DNA from: Gonapodya sp. JEL0774
Lineage: Eukaryota; Monoblepharomycota; Monoblepharidomycetes; Monoblepharidales; Gonapodyaceae
Length of the DNA: 64,000 bases
Assembly: GCA_027604505.1 (NCBI GenBank)
Contig: JADIIX010000006.1
Coordinates: 191,746-255,745 of the forward strand
Direction: 5' to 3'
The notes beneath the pieces were generated by a model, which saw nothing but the letters and a program-made list of their open reading frames with translations, was not told where the DNA came from and did not search any database. The translations under genes were made by a program, and so were the position numbers. Below, piece after piece: positions 22,541-34,421 of this stretch. The first letter of the stretch is position 1. Each line of letters starts with the position of its first letter.

Positions 22541-24390
22541 ATGTCATTTAGAGAAGTACGCGGTGAGGAATGAAAAGGAAGCTCTTCTCATTTTTCATTA
22601 GCTCGGTATGAGCCTAATCTACGCTTTGTAATCGGCAGCGTGCATCGAGCGGCTAAAGTCACTTGGATATCCACATGTCGTCTCTCTGGATTCGTTTCGG
22701 TCACCAAACTTCGAACTAGTTGCTCATGCTCTACATTGGCTCATAAGAAAGTAATTGCACAACTATTGGAGACCCCAGGGATGGGTGTCCAGCTCACCAA
22801 ATCATCCAGTCTCGATCCACTAACAGATATCCCACTGGAGATTTCCACCGAAGGGGACCGTGTGCTCTTTATGAAGACGGTTGCGCAGTACCTGGTTAGT
22901 GTTCTCGGATGCCAATCGCCCTCCTCTGGTATCCGCTGAGACCCCACAATGCCGCAGGCGATTCGAGCTCACATCAAGGTCAACACTCGTAAACTTTATT
23001 CTGCCGACGGTCATGCTGTGAAAGAAATAATGAAAATCGTTTCCGTTTTGTACAATGCGGCAACTGTGGACTTGGATAGTAACGAGGTTCCATGAATACG
23101 TCCGCCAGTTCGTATTCCGTCATCCGCTTACAATTTTACCAAATATAGGTAGTGACCGTTCAGCAAGACATGCGCACTAAATTGGAGCGTCTGAAAACGT
23201 GTCGGACACTTGCCTCAGCCATCGCTGAAAAGGGTGCAACATTGTACAATCTTCTGGAAAAAGAATCCGACTTAAAAGTGAATTAGAATGCGAAGCTGCC
23301 GGTCTCCAAGTATCCGCGGTAACCCTTGCGATGCAGGAAATGCGAGCTGCAACACTAAGTCGTCCCTTCGACTTCGTCTCACTCCAAACCGCTGTCAGTG
23401 ACAACCTGCAGCAGTCTCATCTGCAACTTCACCAAATGAAGACTCAGCTGGAACAGGTTGGGGGAGATGAATCCAACTTACGTTCCAAAATCCAGAAGAA
23501 GAAACAAGAACTGGATCGGGTGGAGAAGCGAATCAAAAGTCTACAAAGTGTGAGGTATGGAGTGCGTGATACTCGCAAAACTCTCACAAGATACCAAATG
23601 CCTATCACGCAGACCCGCGTTCATGGACGAGTATGAGCGGATTGAGCAAGAGCTTCAGCAGTGGTATCAAGTTTATGTTGAACGGTTTCGAAATCTCAGT
23701 TCTTTGGAGCAGCAGTTGGAAGATTTCTACCGAATTGAACAGGAGCATTTTCAGGTATTTTCAAGAAAGTCATCGAGTGGAAACTGTCTGTGACCACACC
23801 CTCCCTCATTCAGGAAACGGAGGACAACATGCGAAAGATGCAAAACAAACTTCGTGAAGAGGAGCTTCAACTTCTACGAGACGTCATTCCTTCCATGGAT
23901 TTAAATGAAAGCGAAGATTCTAAAACTGCAGGTTCGCAGATATTCTGAGCGGTGAGTAAAATTTTCTGGAGTCTCATCTCTTTTGTTGCAGGGTCGATAC
24001 AGGAGTCTCGTCCACACCCACGGCCGAGGTGCGTGATTCGTTGGACAACCAGAATATGTGAAATATGTTTCTCAATAATGTCATCTCCCATCTTTTCTGC
24101 CCCCTCCCCCATGCTCCAGTGCTGCGGCTGGGAGACGCCCAATCGGCAAAAGAACAGATAGTATCGGTGGCAAAGGCACCAATTTAAGTGACGCCAGTGA
24201 TGTAAGTGTACGTTGTTTCTGTGATCAAACGTTTACAATTGAATGGTAAGTGCTGAATATTAAATCTGATTTTTAGGATGATTTCGCAGACACGAACGAT
24301 GTTGGTGGTGAGAAACTTCACGATCCAGATGTGTATCCAGAGGACAACGGCTCCCTTAGCGTATCAGACGCGGAAGACCAAGATTTTTGA
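22541..24390 (+). CDS. CLUAP1: Intraflagellar transport protein IFT38 (CLUAP1)
   Basis: An IFT-B complex subunit needed for building cilia. Exon 1 gives MSFREVR and splices from 22563 or nearby into [19 protein letters not shown]. Then follow [38 protein letters not shown] (about 22830), [20 protein letters not shown] (about 22960), [19 protein letters not shown] (about 23185), [10 protein letters not shown] (about 23340), a coiled coil with [20 protein letters not shown] (about 23470), [16 protein letters not shown] (about 23620) and [15 protein letters not shown]. The tail is acidic and ends [10 protein letters not shown]. Every conserved CLUAP1 block is present in order, and a 60-bp intron resolves the apparent frame break at about 23280-23335. 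The stop is 29 bp from the stop of convergent NSUN2. Confidence 0.92.
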
Positions 24391-24419
24391 TATTATAATG
24401 ACTACAGTACTAATTTACA

Positions 24420-27400
24420 TCATTCATCTTCCGTTACCTCTTCGTCAAACTTCCTGCCCGTTGTACCGTCTCTGCCATTCTCTATTCTCCTCCGCCTCTT
24501 TTCTTCCTCCGCTTGCACCGACCCTGTAAGCTGCCAGATAAGTGACTGCTTTTCCGCTTTGGAGAACAGGAGGTTCACAGAGACCTTGGCTCGCCAAAGA
24601 GGAACAACCAATGTATGGTGAAGAGCTCTTTGCCCTGAGTTCAGTTCATCTGAGTCGGGATCATAAACAGCAACAGCGCAGCCTTCCTCTATTGGAGGGA
24701 AGATAGAGCACAGTTGTTTAGAGATGAGAAATCAAGCACTTTTGGAGCAGGCACCTACCCATGGCTTTCAGTTTTTCGCAAATTTTGTCTGAGAGTTCCG
24801 TGAACTTGGGGTAGTCTCCCTGCAAAAGCACGAGAATATCCTTGCGTGTGGCAATCCGCAGTAACCTCTTCTCGCCTAGCAATGGGTAGATGATCCGGAG
24901 GCCGTCGCTATGGAGGCGATACAAGTTTCTCCGACTGTTGTCCCCTCGAATAAAGACCTTCACTCCCGCATGGACAAACTATTCAGGGTATGTTGAACAA
25001 CGAAATTGAGATAGCGAGAGTCAAGTAGGTCCAACAAACCTTGAGCCGCGAGTTTTGAGCCGCGGCGAGAACTTTCTTGGAAGTTGCGCTCACAAAATAC
25101 AGTGACTTGAACAGTTCGTTGGTGGTACGTACAATATATTGATCCAAAGGGAATTGGCTTGAGATTTCAAAGGCTTGGCTGACGGCAGCAAGAAAAAAAT
25201 GTGGTGTTCGTAGAGCGTGCTTAAAGAGAAGTGGCAGAACGCACTGTATTGCTGCCAGCTCTTTGTTGGATGGAGGAATGAGCACGACTGGATCCTCGCC
25301 ACCACGGTGCTGAGCCCTCCTGCCAGTTTTTTCCCCATCTGAATCTTGGACGTCCTCTCGTTGGAGATCAGAGCCTTCGGCACCATCTCCAACCTCAAGG
25401 GCGTCATTCTGTGGGGCTTCCTCATCACCGCTGCAGTTGCCCGTCCGTCTTTTTTTTAGGGCAGGTTCAGCACTATTCATAATGGATTATTGGTTCAGCT
25501 TCAAAGAAATTGCAAAAGTCTTCGCAATTCACCTTTCCTCCACAGCTCCGATCTCCGGTACTGAGTCTACTTCCATCTCCGACGTGACCGTCGCTTGCGG
25601 CGACGGTCCACTGTAAGGGGAGACTTTTCTCATGACTGCAATGAAAAAACCACCGGTGTCTTGCATGTGTGGGTACACTCGCAAACTGAAATGGAAGATG
25701 CAAGTTGGGTTGCGAGATTATCGATCGACATATCTGACCCACCATCTGTCGATATTCATTTCGCTAGTCACATTCTTCGAGAACATGGACGGGCTAAGCT
25801 TCGCTCGCTCAGCAGATGGCACACTTTCCATTGTCTCGTAGGGATTGCCCCTGTTGCTCACGACCTGCGAACCAACAGGTTGGGAAATGCTGTGAGTCCC
25901 TTGATCAAACACGGGCACAAACTTTCCAAGAAGACATCCCAGGCCTCCTGACAAGACCGGGAAGTTCACAAGAAACATCCACAAGTTCAAACGCGCCTAA
26001 AGTATGTACAATTCGGAGGAGACTTAAGGTTCGTTTGCCTTCAAGATGACATGTGTGACAGCTTACCTTCCGTCACCCGCAGAACTTCCGCGACAACGGC
26101 TTCATTTTCAATAGGATTGAAACTGCAGGTACTGTAAACGAGGCGACCGCCTACCCGGAGCAGCTGGCAACCCCGTAGCAGGATCTGTATCTGCAGTCTA
26201 GGACAAATCAATCGGATCAAGAGTAACGGCGAACTGAAAGAAAGGTATTTTACGAACGGATGAAGTCCATGGGCATTACCCACGGTCCATTTCCGCCAAA
26301 TTAGCTTGTTCTTGCGGAGAGTGCCATCGCCACTGTTCATTTGATCATCGATTAAACAAACAATGGGGGAGCCAGAAGAAGCGAATTGAAGACTCACGAG
26401 CAAGGGACGTCACACAGGATGCGATCGAAGGCAAGTCTCTCGGTCTTGCCGTTCTGTCGACCAAAAGCATCGAATAAATGAGACTCGGTTTCCAATACTT
26501 GATCACGATCCTTCTTACTTCTTGTATATAAAGAGTGGGCATCATTTGTGCTTCGTGATTCGTAACAAGGAGCGCTTCGCTCTGCAGGCGCTTGGTTTGC
26601 CGCACGAGCATGTGGGAACGATTGTTATCCGCGTCATTGGCCACAACGAGTCCAGCTGTTGACGGTAATTTTTAAATTCAGCATATGCAATGAAAGAACA
26701 AAAATGGGCGGGTCATACTTACTGATGAACCCCTCATCTCGATGAACGGCTTCAATGATCTGCGCAGTTTTACTCCCTGGTGCTGCACACATATCAAACA
26801 CAATATGATGCGGCTGAACATCTAAAAGAAGAGGGGGTATCATGCTGACAGCTTCCTGTCTGCTAATGTTGCCCTGATCAGCAGAAGGAACCGAAACAAG
26901 GAGCTCAGCTCCAGCGGTAGCACACAGGGGGAGTGGCAGCTTCTGGATACTCACCACTTCAGTTTCGGAGATTAGAAACTGGTGGAATTGCGCCATCTCA
27001 GGAAGTTTCCGTAAAGCGTTTCTCGAAAATTGGCATTGCCATCCGAGGTTGTTTGGGTACCAAGGAATGGGACTTGGAGGCTCAACTTTCTCCCCATCAA
27101 TCTCTATCACTCGGAGATGCGGAATATGTTCACGGACCATTGAATCTCTGAGGTCTGCAGAAACTCTGAAGCAAACTCCACGTAAAGGTTCCGTGAATGG
27201 AGCAATGTGTTAGCGACTTACTTCCGACTACCAGTGATTCTAAATGTGGTTGGAAGAGGTTTTCGCAGGGATTCCATAAATTCTGGCCACTCCGTTTCGG
27301 AGAGGATCGCCTGTGCCTTTCAGCGGACACAACACGGAAATCAGACTTCGGGTGGTTAGCGTGGGACCATTAATCACGATCCCACCTTGTAGTAGCTCTC

Positions 27401-27600
27401 GAACCGTTCATTTTCAAGCTTTTCACTCCAATCATTATCTCCACGAGAGTCCTGTTTCAGGATTCAGTTTCTCTTTTCTTTGGGCGAATTGGTATAGTGG
27501 AGCTCACAGTCAATCTCTTTTCACCATCTCCACTTTGATCCCGATCCTTGCGTCTTCTAGCGGCGTGCCCGCGATTTCCTTTATGAAAGTTCTTTCCCAT
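24420..27600 (-). CDS. TRM4: tRNA (cytosine-5) methyltransferase, NSUN2/Trm4 type
   Basis: An RNA m5C methyltransferase. The start MGKNFHKGNRG with a basic RRRKDRD patch (27600) resembles the NSUN2/Trm4 N-terminus. Then come IPWYPNNLGWQ (about 27050), RQEAVSMIPPLLLDV (about 26840), the SAM-binding VFDMCAAPGSKTAQIIEA (about 26770), GLVVANDADNNRSHML (about 26620), the region around 26400-26440 that should hold the catalytic DVPCSGDG cysteine, and GGRLVYSTCSFNPIENEAVV (about 26110), which carries the second motif cysteine. The C-terminal half has the NSUN2-specific block (ELFKSLYFVSATSKKVL at about 25090; RLHSDGLRIIYPLLGEKRLL at about 24900) and a charged end. Whole-length agreement with NSUN2 and tail-to-tail placement with IFT38 are clear. 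Confidence 0.9.
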
Positions 27601-27736
27601 GTTAGATGGCAATAAGCTCAATGATGAAAGTATAAGCAATTAATTCTCCCAATTTATTCAATTCGACATGACCACAGACACATTATTACAGTAAAGAGAG
27701 CAACTGATAAATCAACTTCCCGCCATCTCGTGAGAA

Positions 27737-28772
27737 ATGAAGAATAAGAGCTCATCACTTAGCTCACGACTACAAGTAAATGCGCTCGAAGCAAGTGCTC
27801 TGTCGTCGCTCTGACTCGGTTTCAGCGTGCGTTCAGTTCCACAGTCTTCGGAGACTCAGCGGTGGAGGACTCAGTCAACTACGCGTCAGAGTTCGACTTT
27901 GGATTTGACATCACTGTTCTTGGTGCCGCAGGTGTGGGCAAAACTGCTTTGCTGGCAAAGGAATGCGGCGAGTAGAACTCGCAAAATCGGACTCCACGTC
28001 CTCGATGTCTCAAGAGTGACGATTGCGGTCATGCTTCCAGGATTTACATCTGCTTCATCTAGATCTTTCGGTATTCACTTTTCGGAGAAAATTTATGACG
28101 CCTTAGGATGTATCGTCCGTGTACGATTCCTGGACGTTGACGGTGCTGCACTCCCCCTTGGTTGCCGCTTATGCAACGATGCCGCCGCAATTGTTATTTG
28201 TTTTGACGGTGAGCGGGCCACGTGCCGATTGATTATACCTAGTACACAGTTTCGTTGGTGACATTCTATCAGTAACGGACAGAGGGTCTTTCGATGCCGT
28301 GCCAAGCATTCTTTCAGATTTGGAGCTCACTCGGTCTACTCACCGATCACAAATTACACTTGTCGGCACTAAAAATGAAGACCCGGCGTTGCGCGCTGTT
28401 ACTTACGATGAAGCTGCTGATTACGCAGAAGAAAATGATCTCGAAATGTATGAGACGTCTGTACAGGATGGATCCGAAAGCTCGGACGTTTTTGCACAAA
28501 TTGTGACCGGTGTTTGCAAGACTTTGGAAGTTGAAGATGAGGATGGAAGAACAGCTCTAAAACTCGATCCAGGTGAATAGCGTGCACATGTGAAGACTGA
28601 AGACTGGGCAGTGTCTCCTTCTTTTCTTCTAACATTCTCACCCCATTCAGTATTTTTGTTCCAAAAACGTATGCGATTAGAGAGACCACTTACGGCCGCA
28701 GAGCGCATCCGTATGCGCATGTTCAAAAAAGAGGAGACGGCCGATACGGCGACAGAGTGTGATTGGTTGTAA
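27737..28772 (+). CDS. Divergent Ras/Rab-like small GTPase
   Basis: The P-loop LGAAGVGKTALLAK (about 27928) begins a G domain. A switch-region strand VRFLDVDGAALP (about 28120) carries a DxxG variant (DVDG), then AAAIVICFD. The next exon has VTDRGSFDAVPSILSDLE, the base-recognition loop GTKNE in place of N/TKxD, and YETSVQDG in the SAK position (about 28450). The last exon is basic (RPLTAAERIRMRMFKKEE) and ends in CDWL, which is not a CaaX prenylation signal. I place the start at 27737, which splices over a roughly 50-bp intron into AFSSTVFGDSAVEDS. The protein is longer than a minimal Ras domain. I cannot assign a subfamily, and nucleotide affinity may be altered. Confidence 0.6.
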
Positions 28773-28867
28773 TTCATGCCGAGCTCTCGTACAATACGAT
28801 AAAGTTGATGAGGAAACCGTTGGGTGTGAGGCGGCCGACCAGCGCGGGGCCACCAGATTTCCATGAA

Positions 28868-29619
28868 ATGAGCACCTCCTCTACTGCAACAGCTATAGAT
28901 AATCGCTGGCAAAGGGCAGCGCAGGCGCGATGGGAAAAAGCGAGACTCGCCAAAGAGCGAGAAGCGGCTGCCGCTCCAGCGGAAGGTGAAAGGTTGTCAA
29001 GACCTGCCGCGCTGAAGACTGTATCAGCTCCCAGACCCCGAATCTCTCGGTCGAGCGATGGACTTCCGCCAGAGAGTCGAAAGAGAAAGCACAGCTCAAC
29101 GGACGGCGAAGAAGTCGCAAAGTTTGAGGAAGATGGAGAACTTTACAGTCTCGAGGGCAACGATTTCAAAGCGTACAAAAAGATGTGCAACTCGGTTTTC
29201 TTCCACGCAAATATGATAACGGATTCAGACCGACGGAAGGTGAAGGATTTCCTTGTTGGGAAATATGGTGAGTGGTTGGCCCATCACTTTTCAGAACAAA
29301 AGGTCAATACACTTCGTGCTGTGTACCAGATGATTCTTTAGTCGGTGTGGAAGATATTATTTTGAACGAGGAGATTTCAGAGGACGGCCGCTGGAGAGAA
29401 GTGCTGGTGTTTGAGATGAACTTTGAGCAGGGCAAATGGAGAAAACTGAGGCGTCGGTATCCGCTTTACTTGAATTCCGAAGCGACCAGGCAGGGTGAGC
29501 CTGTTACAGCTCCGTCTACGCATTCCAAGGAGGAGGAAGGCAAAGGCTCGGAAAAGAATGAGCCGGATGTGATGCATGGAGAAGGAGGCGGGGAGGGGAT
29601 CGTAGCAGTTACGAATTGA
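28868..29619 (+). CDS. NELF-A C-terminal-domain-like protein
   Basis: After a basic, Ala/Arg/Ser-rich N-terminal half (MSTSSTATAIDNRW onward, with RKRKHSS) comes a helical block, FKAYKKMCNSVFFHANMI and DSDRRKVKDFLVGKYG. An intron at about 29267-29327 follows, then VEDIILNEEIS and LVFEMNFEQGKWRKLRRRYP. This order matches the C-terminal end of metazoan NELF-A, where a helical segment precedes a strand ending in VFEMNYATGQWTRFKKYKP. In animals that region belongs to a factor causing promoter-proximal pausing of RNA polymerase II. The large N-terminal domain of animal NELF-A is absent, so the function here is inference. A polar Glu/Lys/Gly tail ends at 29619. The chosen Met is the first in frame after the upstream GTPase gene. 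Confidence 0.5.
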
Positions 29620-29774
29620 ATGAGGAAGAAACTAGTTGTATATAAAGGTCTAAATTTTTTTTTTTCGATTGATTCCATATCTACGTATTCTCTCTGGTGG
29701 AAATACGTTGGAAATTGTGGATGGCCAGGTGCGTTCCGGACCCACAGCTCTGCGTATTCAGGAACACTTGGAAG

Positions 29775-31417
29775 ATGGAGGAACGCTACGGTACGCGTTC
29801 ACATGGATGAGTGCTTGACTATTTGGAGATGGACGTCACAGCGCCATTCGCTCCGTCAGCTTTCGCTTGCAGTTGGGTGGATCCCCAATCCAACCAAACA
29901 CGGTGGGTGGATGAATGCGATGTCCCGTACTTCAAGAAGTTGAACACCGAGTTATTAACTCGACTGCTTTACTTCTGATAGGGACTACCATCTGTTCTTC
30001 TGGCCCTCCGACAACTCTGTGGAGATGGTGAGGACTTGATGACTGCACACTCATCACAAACCTCATAGTACTAGAGTGATATTTTCGGCTTATGCGATCC
30101 GATCACATCAAGTACGACGTCAAGCTACATCGCACATTCTTGAAGCGAACCAAGTACGATCTCCTGAAATTGGATGATGTTCACATTGGGGGCAGCATTC
30201 AGGTGTACTCTAGGGCCCTTGCTATCAAGGATTATGCAGACGAATTCACACGAAAGAGACTAGTAGTGAAGAAAGAGAGGTTTGTGACTGTCGTGAGCCC
30301 TTCGGAGAATCCAAATTCATTCATGTGCACCAATTGGGCCGACCAGAACAGCATTAATTGTATTGCCGCATGCACTCCCACAAATGGGGTTGATACTGGA
30401 TTCAATATTGCAGCAGCATTTTGTACCCACAAGGATGCGACTGACGGCACCCAGCCCGCGATCCGTGGAATACGCTCTTCAGTCGGACAGTGCCGCGAGA
30501 GAGTTCGTGCGCTATGCCCTTATTGCAGCTCTAACGGAGTAATGAGACGGTTTCACGATGCGTTTAGGTCCCTGACCAAGTCTATATCAGATCGCACAGT
30601 GTTGGTTGTCGAATTGGAAAAACCAAATGCCACTTCCCACCTATCGGAGCTCATTCGTAGCAAGTGGCCCGGAGAATGCTACTCTACGTCAAGTATGGAT
30701 GGAGCGGCTGTAGTATGTACCGGAATTGTCTTGTCCGAGTACTGGTTGATGTTCATGATGCAAAATCAACAGCTGGGGCAGACTTTCTTCGCTCCCGAGG
30801 CCATCACAGGACTAAAGCGTACTGCACGACTGGAGAACACAACCCTTTGTGTTGTCAAGCCACACGCATTCCACAAGGGTTAGTCGACCCATCTGTAGGC
30901 TATTTGATTTGCGTGATTGACGATTGTTGCCCACGCTGTAGGGTATGTTGGAAAAATTATTGATAGCATTTTGAGAGGTGGCTTCTTGATCACAGACGTG
31001 GAGCTCGTTACACTGGAGGTGAGAATATGTTACATATCTCCATCCTAAGTCCCAGATTGCTTTGATTTCTCATCAGCACTCACTCACCTCTTTCAGCGAG
31101 TCAGCGCCGATGAGTTCCTCGAGATCTATAAGGGAGTGATACCTGATTACCAAAGTCTGGTAGATGAAATGACCAGCGGTCCCTGCATCGCCTTCGAAAT
31201 CGCCCACCATCCAGGCGTCAAGCATTCTGAATCCAACATAGTTAAATCTTTCCGGGACTTTGTAGGACCATCTGATCCGGAAATCGCTAGGCAAATCCGC
31301 CCACAAAGTCCTCGGGCATTATTCGGAGTGAATCGAGTGCAAAATGCAGTGCACTGTACAGATCTGCCAGACGATGGAAAGTTGGAAACCGAGTATTTCT
31401 TCAATTTGCTCCTGTAA
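29775..31417 (+). CDS. NME7: Nucleoside diphosphate kinase 7 (NME7), ciliary
   Basis: The gene encodes an N-terminal DM10 domain followed by two NDK domains. Exon 1 (MEERY) splices to FACSWVDPQSNQT; then YHLFFWPSDNSVEM (about 29985), YDVKLHRTFLKRTKYDLLKL (about 30115) and VYSRALAIKDYADEFTRKRL give the DM10 part. The second NDK domain is complete: TLCVVKPHA (about 30842), VGKIIDSILRGGFLI, FLEIYKGVIPDY, MTSGPCIAFEI, SFRDFVGPSDPEIARQI and the catalytic NAVHCTDLP histidine motif (about 31345). The first NDK domain (about 30260-30830) is much more divergent: the lysine motif KPDA reads LPHA, and several frame changes cannot all be explained by obvious introns. NME7 in other organisms is an axonemal and gamma-tubulin-complex protein. 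The stop at 31415-31417 is 130 bp from that of the convergent kinase. Confidence 0.85.
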
Positions 31418-31549
31418 TCGGCAACAACTAGTGTAATTTCTGTACATGATGCTATTGGTGACTAATGAATGGAGTCGACTGAGCAAAGGAAAACGAAATA
31501 TTGAAAAAGGAGCATTGGCACTCGATTCCACGCATCCCTCCATTTATCA

Positions 31550-34421
31550 TTAAACAATCTGAACCGCCTCCGTCCCAGCTTGCTCCTCCTTTGGTCTCTT
31601 TTCTCCTGCCTGGTATCTCTCCAGGGCAACCTTCGCCCAATTCTCCAAGTCCACGCGGTCTGGGGGTCCTCCCGTATCCCCCTCCGAGCTAGCTGAGTCA
31701 AATCGGTTGAGCCATGGATGTGCAAGAAGTTGTCGATAAGTGGGTCGTCGGCTTGGAACCTTATCCAAACTGAGGGTGCATGATTCAAACACGGAAAGAA
31801 AACACATTCGCAATCAACACTCTTTAACAATCACCATTTTTTCACGAAATCGCGGCACTCCTCAGAGAATCTATCACTCGGCAGCTCGGGAGGCTTTCCT
31901 TCGACGATGTGATTGATCTGTGCGAATACACTGTTCTCCGGAGGGTAAGGGTATCGTCCAAGCCCCATCTCAACAATGGAGAGACCAAGAGACCACACGT
32001 CAGATGAGACAGTGTACGATGAGTTTGTTGTGGGGTTAATTCGTTCGGGCTTTGAAGCGAGGAGGGGAAGGACAGATTACAAATGAAATCCGTGCCCACA
32101 GGGGTTCACTTACCGCCATGTAGGGTTGACAACCTATGTTGGTCTTTGCCAAAGACTTTTCCAATTGTCCGCTCACGCCAAAATCGCAAAGCTTGACTTC
32201 ACCCTTCGTGTTCATGAGTATGTTTGTGGGTTTCACGTCTGCCGTGAAACGCCGATAAAATGAGTGTGACGTGACGGACGGCTAAAAGTTTATGACCATA
32301 CCTCGGTGGATGATTGAAAGCTCGTCTTTCAAGAACTGCAGCCCCTTCACCACCTGTACCATATTGACATAGGAATTGCACTTTAAAGAACGGAACAGAG
32401 CCTTGACGACCATTCAATGAAACTCACACTCCACACAATCCGAGCCAGCACGTCTTCGGGTACACCGTCCGAGGTTTCTAGCTTGTCCATCGAGCCAGCG
32501 TCCATATACTCCATGCCTAGATGGCAGTGACAGTCACCAGGAGGTGGGGGGGGGGCGGGGGGAGAAACGGCGTGAGTAACTCCTACAAGCACGACGGAGC
32601 CCAAAAAAGGCAAGAAAGCAATTATTATTTATGAAAAACTCACAGTAGTAAACGGTAGATTCCACGAAAAATGCGCCATAAAAATCTACGATGTATGGAC
32701 TGCACGACTTGTGTAGCACATCCAGTTCCATGACGATCCCATCCAGCTTCGACTGGTCAAGTTCAAGACGAATTTCTTTCATCGCTAGAATGAGCAAGTT
32801 TGAAGTCACGAAGTTGCGGGAAGATGCGTTTCGAGAATCGGAAGAGTTACTGTTAGAGACAACATTCGAAACCCAATAGTTGAGCAAGTTCATCAAGTCT
32901 ATGCTCCTCTCTTCCCCGAAGGCTTCCTTTACGTTATGATTCTGATTTTTCCTGAGACAGAGCTTGTCCGCAAATGTTTTCAAACCACAAACATATCTTT
33001 CAAGAGAATTCCCAAGCTCAAATTTACGCCAATAGTACAGTACTCACCCATTTCCACCATGGTCGGCTCATGTCTCACCCTTCTCACGGTCCCATACTGT
33101 CCTTTGCCAAGTTCCTCCAGCAACGTCAGCTCGGACATTTCGATACGATAAGAATGTCCACCCTGAAATTCAACGCCGGCACGATGAAGGACAGCTTTCC
33201 CAGAAAAATTGAGCTTGCCATTAGGGTCGCTTGGTATGTTACAGGCGATGAGGAATCTGATTAGTTTCTGCTTCGGAGACAATGAGTTTTTGACTCTCAA
33301 GAGGGACCCTCGCGCTGCTTTTAATTCCCGTTTTGATTCCGTTGGTGGTCGATGTGAAGTTTTGTGGAGTATACTCCACCGCCGGCACATTTTAACGCTC
33401 TGTAACATCGCAAAGGGTTCGCCTAGACGTATCTGCGGCAAACCTTGCCTCACATCAAGTCCCAATGCATTTCTATATTGTACGAACTGTTCGTAATGTG
33501 ATGCAAGAGCACAACTCACATGTATTGCGAAAAGTTTGCGAACGCCGACTTCAAGGTACTTCCCACCCCCAATTGACTGAGACTCAACACCTTTGGCTTG
33601 CCACGTCCTGTTCGACCAGGTGGCTGCAAGACAGTTGGTGTCGGCCTCACGAGATTCGCTGATTGAGGGGATCCAATTCGAGGAGCGGGAGGGAGCACCG
33701 CAGGAGGGTTGGAGTTTCCACAGGAAGAAATATTGGGAGTTAAAGTCGGGGTGACAGATGAGGCAGCAAGTCCATTCAAGTTCGAAGTTGATCCAGAGGA
33801 GCTCGTCCGCGAATGTGAGGGAACAACATGCGGGTACGAAGTAGGTAATGAAGACGATGCTGAGCCAACACTCGCCTGCGAGAGTCGTGCTCGCCAGGTT
33901 TCAGCCACGGTCGAGTACCCATGAGTTGATGTGAAGCTTCGAGCGGACGAGGAAGTGGTGGAAGCCGCGGCTGATGTTAATGGACTGCTAGAATCCGAGC
34001 ACGCCAGAGGCCCGCGAGGCGTGGAGGGAGGACTGAGGGATGGGTTCCCGGATGGCGATAATGTGAAATTCGACGAAAGACTAGTAGGATGATGGTTTGA
34101 GAAGGAGAACGAGTTGAATGGCTGCTCAAAGTGCAGTGGTGCCTCCAGTGAACCCGCTCCAAATGACGCAGCTGTAGCTGTTAAAGACAAGGGAGGTCGC
34201 GGTCGCGATGGGCTCGGCGGTGTTTGACGCGTTTCTAAAGATCCCGCAGTCTCCTTGGCGGCGTCGGTCAGGCCATCCGAAAGTGCGTTCCCCGTCGACA
34301 CCGAGACAGGCACTCCATGAACAGCCCCGTTTCCATTCTCGTCTAGAGTCCAATCCACCCGCACAGAATCCGCCACTTCTCCGTCGCCAGTTGTTATCGG
34401 TTCTTCCGTGGACATTGTCAT
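31550..34421 (-). CDS. PBS2: MAP kinase kinase, Pbs2-like (HOG osmostress pathway)
   Basis: A long Ser/Thr/Pro-rich N-terminal region (about 33520-34421) precedes [18 protein letters not shown] and the glycine loop [12 protein letters not shown] (about 33090-33190). Next are [12 protein letters not shown] with the catalytic lysine (about 32760), [25 protein letters not shown] across an intron with a C-rich tract, [12 protein letters not shown] (about 32230), [27 protein letters not shown] (split by an intron near 32120; the Ser and Thr of SLAKT are the MAPKK activation sites) and the C-lobe [14 protein letters not shown] and [14 protein letters not shown]. The pre-kinase block and activation loop are those of Pbs2/Wis1, the MAPKK that activates Hog1. 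The Met at 34421 opens the first exon. Confidence 0.88.
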
